Positions 7,561 through 13,716 of a stretch of DNA of 14,731 nucleotides are shown here, one piece after another. This DNA comes from an uncultured Eggerthellaceae bacterium (lineage in GTDB: Bacteria; Actinomycetota; Coriobacteriia; Coriobacteriales; Eggerthellaceae): positions 1 through 14,731 of the forward strand of contig CAJTML010000047.1 of NCBI GenBank assembly GCA_910577495.1. The letters are read 5' to 3'. Each line of letters begins with the position of its first letter. Positions within the stretch are counted from its first letter, which is position 1. The translations under genes and the position numbers were made by a program. A model generated the notes under the pieces. The model worked only from the letters and a program-made list of their open reading frames with translations, did not search any database and was not told where the DNA came from.

Positions 7561-8433
7561 TTATTCGTGAGGTGTTTCCTGCCGATGCGAGAACACAAAG
7601 CTCTCGCCAAGAACTGTCGCGCATATCGGCTTTTTTGCAACTAGCGGGGCGAAGAAGGCGAAATCTCCATACGTAACCTGGAACGAGCCTTCATCGTACT
7701 GGAAGTTCAACGGATTAGGCCACAACTCTTGAGCCAACGCCCTTATGAGCCGTTTGCTTCCTGACCTTAATATGCGTAGAACATCAAAGAAGGTAAGTTC
7801 ATTGATACTTTCGCAAATCTTCTGGCAAGCAGTCTCTGAACGCACGTCAAACCTTTTTAACGGAGATCCGCTTGCAAGGTAACAACCAGCTAAAACCTGA
7901 TTTCTGAGATAGTTGCGTGCGTGCGCAAGAGGAAGATTAGGGTTTCCCACAGCTTTATTTGGTGAGATGTCTCGAAAACTCACTGGAGGCAATCCCGAAT
8001 CCGACTCTGCATACCAATCCTCATGGCCTCCATCACAGACAAGTCCCTCATGTCGAAAAAGAGTTTCGCGATCATTCGACAACATAAAGAGCATTGCGTC
8101 GTATGACAAAATGGACTCCAAGGCTTCGATTTGCGACTCGCGCAATTTCACGCCAAAGCAATAGTTCAAAAAGTTTTCGCTGTTTTCGAAATCTCGCTGC
8201 CTCAGGCCGTAGTACAGATTTCGCTCGCTTCTATCATTGCTAAACAGAAGATTTGTTTTTGTTTTAGAGAATCCATCATACCCAAATATTTTCGTGAGTT
8301 CCCTTGATTCCCACACGCGTACAACACCCTCATCAAGATCGGCTGCAATGTAAGTACTTCCTCCCCATGTAGAGGATGCTATCGAAAACCTTCGCATACC
8401 ATTTTTTGATTGCTCTTTCCCGCAAGCGCTCAC
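7561..8433 (-). CDS. Hypothetical protein, family not recognised
   Basis: The protein has 290 residues with a GTG start at 8433, chosen because AGGAGG stands six bases before it. An internal ATG (residue 13) has no comparable site. I recognise no family. There is no signal peptide or membrane segment, so it is probably cytoplasmic. The N-terminal half has aromatic and charged stretches (WGGSTYIAADLDEGVVRVWE). The middle includes FLNYCFGVKLRESQIEALES and LSNDRETLFRHEG. The C-terminal half has a helical segment (ELTFFDVLRILRSGSKRLIR) and an aromatic-rich end (FQVTYGDFAFFAPLVAKKP). The gene is AT-richer than its neighbours: bases 8221-8280 have 20 G+C of 60 and 7561-7620 have 31 of 60. This is compatible with recent acquisition. 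It is transcribed divergently from the lipoprotein gene at 8588 and ends two bases from the half-site array. Confidence 0.75.
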   Translation of the reverse strand: MSACGKEQSKNGMRRFSIASSTWGGSTYIAADLDEGVVRVWESRELTKIFGYDGFSKTKTNLLFSNDRSERNLYYGLRQRDFENSENFLNYCFGVKLRESQIEALESILSYDAMLFMLSNDRETLFRHEGLVCDGGHEDWYAESDSGLPPVSFRDISPNKAVGNPNLPLAHARNYLRNQVLAGCYLASGSPLKRFDVRSETACQKICESINELTFFDVLRILRSGSKRLIRALAQELWPNPLNFQYDEGSFQVTYGDFAFFAPLVAKKPICATVLGESFVFSHRQETPHE

Positions 8434-8587
8434 GACGCTCCTCCTCTTCTTATTTCGCCATTTATTTCCTGAACCTTACGACAGAGGCGCGTGCACCGCT
8501 GTCCCATACAACGTACAGGCAAAGCTCTCCATCATAGATAGCATGGTCAAAACGGCGTCCATGCCGAACAAATAGGAAGGAAGAACT

Positions 8588-9478
8588 ATGAAGAAATTGA
8601 TCGGTTTGGCACTAGCTCTGAGCTGCGTGCCCTGCGTGTTGTATGGCTGCGGATCCCCTAGTTCTGAGAACGCTTCGCCCGATGCAAACACACAAGAAGT
8701 TGCGGAAGAGTCCGCCGAAGCCGAGGCGGAACCCGAAGAAGCCGAGCCCGTATACGTGGACGAGGCGGACATCCCTAAGCTTTTTAGCAACCCTGACGCT
8801 TACATTGACCAGCACGTTGTCTTGGAAGGCAAGATCTTCAACAGCGTCGGCCAAGAAGACGGAATTGCGCTTTATCAGGCATATTACAACTTTGACAGCT
8901 CCAATGACGTATTTTTGCTCGGCGTTGAAGCTGGAACCGATGTTGCTGTGGATGATTACATTCGCGCTGACTGCATTGTTTTGGGAACCTATGAGGGAAC
9001 CAATGCGTTTGGCACCACCATCACTAACTTAGCGGTAGTCGGTCTGGAAGTGGAGAAGCTTTCCTACATTGATGCCGTAGTTCCGACAATCTCGGAGATT
9101 ATTCCCGAGGGTGCCTCGATTGACCAAAACGGCGTCACGCTCACGATTGACAAGATTGAGTTCGCAGAAGATGAAACGCGTGTATACGTTACCGAAAACA
9201 ACAACTCTGGCGCCAGCTTCCGCCTCTACTCATTCAATGCGGTAATTCTGCAGAACGGTCAGCAGATTGAACCCGACATTTCCTCGCGCTCTAGCTACGA
9301 GGGTAACTATGACGAAATCTCGGATGACCTGCGCTCGGGAGCATCCTCGTCTGGCGTTATCGTGTTCCCACCCTTCGACAGCTCGGCTGATTTCACCATT
9401 GAGCTTGAAGGTCACTCCGACGACTATCACATGGATTTCGAACCCTATCGCTTCGACATTGCTGCCCTGGCAAGCTAA
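8588..9478 (+). CDS. Two-domain extracytoplasmic lipoprotein (DUF4352-like C-terminal domain)
   Basis: This 296-residue predicted lipoprotein has a signal peptide MKKLIGLALALSCVPCVLYG followed by Cys21, a lipobox of the LYG-C type, so the protein should be lipid-anchored on the outer face of the membrane. An acidic Glu/Ala-rich tether (about 24-55) follows. The first domain (about 60-160; IPKLFSNPDAYIDQHVVLEG, then VDDYIRADCIVLGTYEG) has the rhythm of OB-fold lipoprotein modules. The second (about 175-290; TLTIDKIEFAEDETRVYV, then GVIVFPPFDSSADFTIELEG) resembles the Ig-like DUF4352 domain found in Gram-positive lipoproteins. No enzymatic motif is seen. The ATG is preceded by GGAAGGAA. The gene stands alone, with a divergent neighbour on the left and a convergent one on the right. 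The lipoprotein call is firm; the domain names are from memory of the family pattern and less certain. Confidence 0.88.
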   Translation: MKKLIGLALALSCVPCVLYGCGSPSSENASPDANTQEVAEESAEAEAEPEEAEPVYVDEADIPKLFSNPDAYIDQHVVLEGKIFNSVGQEDGIALYQAYYNFDSSNDVFLLGVEAGTDVAVDDYIRADCIVLGTYEGTNAFGTTITNLAVVGLEVEKLSYIDAVVPTISEIIPEGASIDQNGVTLTIDKIEFAEDETRVYVTENNNSGASFRLYSFNAVILQNGQQIEPDISSRSSYEGNYDEISDDLRSGASSSGVIVFPPFDSSADFTIELEGHSDDYHMDFEPYRFDIAALAS

Positions 9479-9497
9479 GCGAAGCTCGACGTCCAAC

Positions 9498-9522
9498 CGG
9501 GGCGCGACGTGTTGGCGCCCCG
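9498..9522 (+). terminator. GC-rich hairpin just after the lipoprotein gene
   Basis: CGGGGCGC (9498-9505) pairs perfectly with GCGCCCCG (9515-9522) around a 9-nt loop, 20 bases past the stop codon at 9478. There is no T tract, so it would be an atypical terminator or a 3'-end stabilising hairpin. The 14-bp stretch 9493-9506, which includes its left arm, recurs exactly at 9700-9713 at the end of repeat E2. Confidence 0.35.
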
Positions 9523-9541
9523 CCGGGTGCGCACGGTTGGG

Positions 9542-9713
9542 TGCGCCCCAGCAACTTTGTGGACGCTGAAGGTGGGTTTTGTGCAATTTGGCGGTTGACT
9601 GGAGCTCTGCAAAGGCTGCCAACCTGGGGTTTTGCTGGAACTTGTAGGATTGGCGAAGGCCAGATTGCACGAAACCCCGCCTATTTGGCCAGAACGCGCC
9701 CAACCGGGGCGCG
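9542..9713 (+). repeat. E2, inverted-repeat-ended intergenic element (copy of E3)
   Basis: Bases 9542-9701 match 13415-13574 base for base without gaps, with 11 mismatches over 160 bp (about 93%). Similarity runs on through ACCGGGGCGCG to about 9713 with a one-base gap. The ends are imperfect inverted repeats: GGTGGGTTTTGTGCAATTTGG (9571-9591) faces the complement of CCAGATTGCACGAAACCCC (9660-9678), so a transcript would fold into a long hairpin. The element lies between the convergent lipoprotein and reductase genes. Reading frames cross it on both strands, but codon changes between E2 and E3 are mostly amino-acid changing, so no gene is called. The rest of the 369-bp gap holds only the hairpins annotated separately and GC-rich simple sequence (9714-9770). 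Confidence 0.8.
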
Positions 9714-9778
9714 TCCGCACCCGCACCCGCGCACGCGCACCCGCGCGCCCACGCAGCCAGCGGGATACCACAACCAGC

Positions 9779-9825
9779 AACCTCCCAGGCAGACGTACTC
9801 AAATCAACATTGCCTGGGAGGTTTT
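9779..9825. terminator. Strong 13-bp hairpin at the convergent junction
   Basis: AACCTCCCAGGCA (9779-9791) pairs perfectly with TGCCTGGGAGGTT (9811-9823) around a 19-nt loop. TTTT follows on the plus strand (9822-9825). On the minus strand no real T tract follows. It lies 22 bases past the stop of the minus-strand reductase gene and about 300 bases past the plus-strand lipoprotein gene. It may end either transcript; the plus direction has the better tail, while proximity favours the reductase. Confidence 0.6.
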
Positions 9826-9847
9826 AAGAAATGCCTCTTTTTCAGCT

Positions 9848-11617
9848 CTACAGATTTTCGTTAATATGCAAAATGGCATGACGAGCAAAGGTCATCGTGC
9901 GCCCCATGGCATTGCTGATGTACAGCTCAGGATATGTTCCAGCATAGAAGCTACCTGAGCAGTTACCCGCAGCATACAAACCTGGGATCGGCTCGTTTTC
10001 CGCCGTCAAGACGCGCATGTCTTTATCGATCTGCAAGCCGTCAATAGTGCACAATAGATGACCGCCAAAGGTGCATGCATAATAAGGCGGGGTATCCAAA
10101 GCGATGAGGTCTTTGGGCTCTTTACCAAATTCGGTATCAACGCCATCGGCAGCCATCTTGTTGTAGTTCTCAATGGTCGCGACAAGATTTTCGGGGTTAA
10201 TTCCACACTTTTCCGCCAGTTCCTCAATGGTGTCAGCTTGCTGCACCACGCCCTTTTGAAGCGCTTCGGCAAGAATTGCATCGTTGAGCTCAAATCCGCC
10301 CAGCTCGCCTTCTGTTGCCAAAGGAATGCCATCAGGCGTAACTGATTCAGTAGGCATAATGCGCGAACAGCCAATAGTGTGGAACTGAGCGATGTGGTCA
10401 CGATAATTCGCATCCCACACAGAGAACAAACGGTTTTCGCGCTGTTTAGATGCAACATGCAGCGGATAGTCATACGGAGCTGATTCGCAGCACACACGCA
10501 TGCCGTCCAGGTTCACTTTCGGGAAAGGCTGGTCACCCATCCAGCACGTTGTTCCGATGTAGGGCTCACCCAACGACTCTTCAGGACCTACAGCAGCACG
10601 CGCAAAGGTCATCAAGGTAGGGATAGGATCCTTCACGCCACCAGCCCAAATGCCCGCTTTGATGCCGTCGCCCATAGCCGCAGGATTATACATTGGGAAG
10701 CCACAAACTCGCTCAGACTCAGGGTTTAATTGCTTCAGCAAATCAATGTTCGCCTCATAACCACCCGTACACAGCAACACCGCTTTCGCCGCATTAAACT
10801 GAATGTAGCCATCTGGTCCTTTGGCAATAGCCCCCGTCACGCGGCCAGAGTCATCCTGAGTAAGCTGCACAAGCGCGGTATTCAAGCGCACCTGAGCACC
10901 CCACTCCTCTTCGGCGCGCTGGCGAAGCAGCATGCCATAAGAAGGCAAAATGCCTACCGAGGCCGCCGGGTCTCCACTCTCAGCCACCGCCTTTTCGGCT
11001 TCAGCTAGAACCTCATCCGAATACGTAATATAGAAATAGTGCTCAATAGGCTGCACTTCCCAAATGCCATGATGCCCACCCGATACGTCGGTTTCAAACG
11101 TTGGATGAGCTCCTAAATCAGCAATACTATCGCACAACCAGTCATAGGCTTCGCCGCTCTCAGTAGCCCAGGTTTTAATAACGCGCGGATCACCCCAACC
11201 ATTAGCGTAGCGAGCAATCTCGTTCATGATGGCAATAGGATCATTTTCGATACCGTATTCTTTATCAATACGAGCATTAATTACGCCGAGCCCTTTCGGG
11301 TCATTACCACTTGAACCCTGCTCAATCGTAATGGCATCTAATCCAAGTTCAGCCGCTGTTGCGGTAGCAAACAAGCCAGCAGAGCCATAACCGCAAATCA
11401 AAATATCGGTATCAACAGTTTCCACAATGTCGAAACTGGCAGGATCAGCCGGAGCGCCATACCATTCGCCAGCGCCAGTGGTAGCCAGTTCCTCGCTGCT
11501 GGTTTCGCCATCAGCCGAAGTGCTTGCAGAGGGTGCGCATCCCGCAAGAGCTGCAGTCGTCGCTCCCGCCGCGGCAATAAGCCCGCCCTTCAAAAACGTT
11601 CTGCGATCCAATCCCAT
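9848..11617 (-). CDS. Tat-exported FAD-dependent reductase, fumarate/urocanate reductase-like flavoprotein
   Basis: This 589-residue flavoprotein is predicted to act outside the membrane. The ATG at 11617 is chosen because AAGGAGG precedes it by eight bases. The N-terminus carries a twin-arginine signal (DRRTFLKGG, Arg5-Arg6) and a lipobox ending in Cys27 (ALAGC), indicating a Tat-exported lipoprotein. The FAD-binding dinucleotide motif is DILICGYGSAG (71-81) with an acidic residue near 99. The C-terminal FAD-contacting end is GLYAAGNCSGSF (from 546), followed by SNAMGRTMTFAR; its Arg573 lies where family members carry an active-site arginine, and GGHLLCT may supply the histidine. These alignments are by eye. 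The family reduces fumarate, urocanate, cinnamates, steroids or other activated alkenes as terminal electron acceptors; the substrate here cannot be assigned. No cytochrome or other electron donor is in the window. It is divergent from the LuxR-type gene at 11836, a typical regulator-reductase pairing in Eggerthellaceae. Confidence 0.92.
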   Translation of the reverse strand: MGLDRRTFLKGGLIAAAGATTAALAGCAPSASTSADGETSSEELATTGAGEWYGAPADPASFDIVETVDTDILICGYGSAGLFATATAAELGLDAITIEQGSSGNDPKGLGVINARIDKEYGIENDPIAIMNEIARYANGWGDPRVIKTWATESGEAYDWLCDSIADLGAHPTFETDVSGGHHGIWEVQPIEHYFYITYSDEVLAEAEKAVAESGDPAASVGILPSYGMLLRQRAEEEWGAQVRLNTALVQLTQDDSGRVTGAIAKGPDGYIQFNAAKAVLLCTGGYEANIDLLKQLNPESERVCGFPMYNPAAMGDGIKAGIWAGGVKDPIPTLMTFARAAVGPEESLGEPYIGTTCWMGDQPFPKVNLDGMRVCCESAPYDYPLHVASKQRENRLFSVWDANYRDHIAQFHTIGCSRIMPTESVTPDGIPLATEGELGGFELNDAILAEALQKGVVQQADTIEELAEKCGINPENLVATIENYNKMAADGVDTEFGKEPKDLIALDTPPYYACTFGGHLLCTIDGLQIDKDMRVLTAENEPIPGLYAAGNCSGSFYAGTYPELYISNAMGRTMTFARHAILHINENL

Positions 11618-11796
11618 ACTAATCTCCTCCTTGGTCTTTTCGTTTCGCACGATAAACTCACAGCGAAAACCGTGAGATCAAACAACCGCACCTTAGCTAC
11701 AAAAAATGTCTCTGACAGTCAGCCGAAGAGACGAATTCGCTGTCGGCCAAAGGTATGAAACTGTGAATTGCGGCTCTGATCGGGGAAATTACCCTT

Positions 11797-11802
11797 TAGA
11801 AT
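11797..11802 (+). promoter_or_regulatory. Possible -10 box of the LuxR-type gene
   Basis: TAGAAT lies 33 bases before the TTG start, within the 218-bp gap between the divergent reductase and regulator genes. No good -35 partner is seen at 16-18 bp. The same gap holds an 8-bp inverted pair, ACAGCGAA near 11660 and TTCGCTGT near 11740, too weak to call as an operator. Confidence 0.25.
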
Positions 11803-11824
11803 GAAGACGCCTCGGAGGGATAAG

Positions 11825-11830
11825 AGGAGG
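11825..11830 (+). promoter_or_regulatory. Ribosome binding site fixing a TTG start
   Basis: AGGAGG stands five bases before TTG at 11836 and eight before a second in-frame TTG at 11839. The first in-frame ATG (11863) has no Shine-Dalgarno sequence, so a TTG start is favoured. This might keep regulator levels low. Confidence 0.7.
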
Positions 11831-11835
11831 ATTGT

Positions 11836-13332
11836 TTGTTGAAATTCATTACGCAATCAACGATGGCTTTGTGCGGAGCATTCACCTTTCTCGTGACACT
11901 GCTGTTCAATTCGTCCTTGGTGGGTTTATTTGTATTCGGCAGCGGCGCGGGGGTGTCTCCACTACCCATAATCGTCGAAACCGTACTTGCCATGGCAGCT
12001 ATGTCCATGTTTTTCTTGTCGATCGAAAAAATCCTGCCGAACTTTGCGCGATTGGCCATTTTAGTAATGGCGGTAGCGCTACCCGCCCTCGTGCTTATCC
12101 TGCTTTTGGTGCTTCATTCCTCCGTGAATAATGCCGACGACACAATGCAAAGCCTTCGCGGGCTGACGGTAATAGTGCTCGGCGTGGCGGCTATCGCCCA
12201 TTTTCACTGTTTTACCCGCGATTGCCCCCTTGATTCGCAAGGCATGTTTCTGGCTTCTGGTCTTTCCATAACTGCTGCCGTATGTATATCGTTTTTCGCC
12301 TTCTCGCTGGTCTCCGACTTGTTCTACGGCATGGTATTTATCGCGCTCACTATGATGGTTGCTGGCGTTTCTGCTGTGAGCGCATCCAATCAAGAATGTG
12401 AAAGTGCTCTAGAACCGACGTTTGTCGAAGATAGCGGCAAGGAGATAGATCCCGTATCGCTCAAGCCTGAAACCGAGCCAGCCCAGCGTCTTCGAGATCT
12501 CACGGTACTTGTTTCGCCACTTATGTTGTCTACCGTTTTTTGTACACTCACTTTAGGACAAGCATGGGAAGAGCGTCTTTTCGCCGAATTCGATCATCGT
12601 CGCGTGCTGTTTTTGGTCGTCATGGTGGCATGCATTGCCTTTACGGCAACTATTTATCACTATTGGCGCAAACGCATGAGTATCGATGCATTTCTGGTCG
12701 GTCTTGCGGTACCACTTTTGGCGCCTGTGCTTGTAGTGCTTTTTGAGGATTTCATTCCGAGCTCTTGGATTGTGTCGTTGCTCATGCTTTCGCAAATGCT
12801 TTTCTTGCTGTACGCATGGACAAGCGTGCTGCTTATTGGCCGAGTAGTTGCCACGGGAGACTCAATTACCTCAGGTTTCGTAGTCGTGTTTCTACTCATG
12901 TATGCTGGATTTGTGTCGCTGCCGCAAGAGCAAGATCCCGTACTGGTATCACGCATCATTACGTTCGCGGCTGTTGCACTTCTAGTCTATCTGCTCCGGT
13001 ATTTTTACAAGCAATTAGGGCAACGTACCGCCGCAACACCAACATCATCTGTTGCAATGGGTCGAGCGCTCCAAGAAAGCTGCGACAAAGCAGCGCGATG
13101 CTACAAACTTTCTCCGCGCGAATCAGAACTCCTCCCTATGTTGGTGATCGGTTTTTCCGCGAGCGTTATCGGTAAGCGTGCGTTTATTTCAGATCACACC
13201 GTAAAGACGCATCGCTATCGAATCTATCAAAAAATGAACGTGAGCAGCCATGAAGAGCTCGTAGAAAAGCTGGAACTGATTAACGACGACAGCAAAACTG
13301 CGTCAAAGCGAGCCGAACGCAAACCTCTTTGA
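11836..13332 (+). CDS. LuxR-family regulator with about 12 transmembrane helices
   Basis: This 498-residue membrane regulator has about twelve hydrophobic segments in two groups of six: about 10-35, 42-62, 70-93, 108-125, 138-158 and 162-182, then 228-245, 255-275, 282-302, 308-330, 340-357 and 365-385. A polar loop (about 185-225) separates the groups, an MFS-like layout. A LuxR/GerE helix-turn-helix occupies about 425-480 (LSPRESELLPMLVIGFSASV, then SDHTVKTHRYRIYQKMNVSS). The expected role is sensing a ligand in or at the membrane and controlling the divergent Tat-exported reductase gene; this follows from the family and arrangement and is not shown directly. It starts at TTG with a strong ribosome binding site. 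The gene at 2-739 is a relative with the same overall plan, but this one lacks the Gly/His linker. Confidence 0.9.
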   Translation: MLKFITQSTMALCGAFTFLVTLLFNSSLVGLFVFGSGAGVSPLPIIVETVLAMAAMSMFFLSIEKILPNFARLAILVMAVALPALVLILLLVLHSSVNNADDTMQSLRGLTVIVLGVAAIAHFHCFTRDCPLDSQGMFLASGLSITAAVCISFFAFSLVSDLFYGMVFIALTMMVAGVSAVSASNQECESALEPTFVEDSGKEIDPVSLKPETEPAQRLRDLTVLVSPLMLSTVFCTLTLGQAWEERLFAEFDHRRVLFLVVMVACIAFTATIYHYWRKRMSIDAFLVGLAVPLLAPVLVVLFEDFIPSSWIVSLLMLSQMLFLLYAWTSVLLIGRVVATGDSITSGFVVVFLLMYAGFVSLPQEQDPVLVSRIITFAAVALLVYLLRYFYKQLGQRTAATPTSSVAMGRALQESCDKAARCYKLSPRESELLPMLVIGFSASVIGKRAFISDHTVKTHRYRIYQKMNVSSHEELVEKLELINDDSKTASKRAERKPL

Positions 13333-13360
13333 GCAAGCAAAAGGAGCTCGTTTGTTTTTC

Positions 13361-13414
13361 GGGGGTGCGTTTTGGGGGTGCGTTTTGGGGTGCGCCGCTG
13401 GATGCGCCGCCAGA
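13361..13414 (+). repeat. Short tandem repeats next to element E3
   Basis: The 13-bp unit GGGGGTGCGTTTT occurs at 13361-13373 and 13374-13386, followed by a partial unit (13387-13394). It runs into a 12-bp unit, TGCGCCGCTGGA (13391-13402) and TGCGCCGCCAGA (13403-13414), whose next partial unit is the start of element E3. The block lies 28 bases past the regulator stop codon. G runs and short units suggest slippage-prone DNA. Confidence 0.75.
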
Positions 13415-13587
13415 TGCGCCCCAGAAGCTTTGTGGACGCTGAAGGTGGGTTTTGTGCAATTTGGCGGTTGACTGGTGTTCCGCAAAGGCTGCCGACCTGG
13501 GGTTTTGCTGGAACTTGTGGAGTTGGCGAAGGCCAGATTGCACGAAACCCCTCCTATTTGACCAGAACGCGCCCCCACCGGGGCGCG
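13415..13587 (+). repeat. E3, inverted-repeat-ended intergenic element (copy of E2)
   Basis: This is the partner of E2: 13415-13574 is gap-free against 9542-9701 with 11 differences, and similarity continues to about 13587. The left end GGTGGGTTTTGTGCAATTTG (13444-13463) is inversely repeated by CCAGATTGCACGAAACCCC (13533-13551), giving a potential long hairpin. It sits between the convergent LuxR-type gene and the second surface-protein gene. The remainder of the 384-bp gap holds the short tandem repeats and the terminator annotated separately. Confidence 0.8.
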
Positions 13588-13629
13588 CACCCGCGCACGC
13601 CACCGCACCCGCGCCTGGCCGCGGCGCAC

Positions 13630-13660
13630 AAAAAAGCGCCGACCCCAAGGCCGGCGCTTT
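13630..13660 (-). terminator. Rho-independent terminator of the LAPTG surface-protein gene
   Basis: AAAGCGCCG (13633-13641) pairs with CGGCGCTTT (13652-13660). On the minus strand the stem extends by a G-U and two G-C pairs and is followed by a run of six T residues (13635-13630). It lies 57 bases past the stop codon at 13717. The wobble pair forms only in the minus-strand RNA, which supports that direction. Confidence 0.88.
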
Positions 13661-13716
13661 CGCGTCATTGTTACAGCAGTTGCACTTTCGCAGCAACGCT
13701 TTCCCAGCAGCCTACC

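Noticed and set aside
8434..8587. Divergent promoters and a 6-bp inverted repeat (8541-8546 with 8559-8564) before the lipoprotein gene
   Set aside because: No convincing -35/-10 pair on either strand, and a 6-bp stem with a 12-nt loop is expected by chance in this length.
9475..9802. Minus-strand open frames across E2, with a similar peptide encoded across E3 (both contain LHKTHLQRPQS)
   Set aside because: The likeness follows from the DNA repeat. Differences between copies mostly change the amino acid, no convincing start or ribosome binding site exists, and frames are open on both strands.
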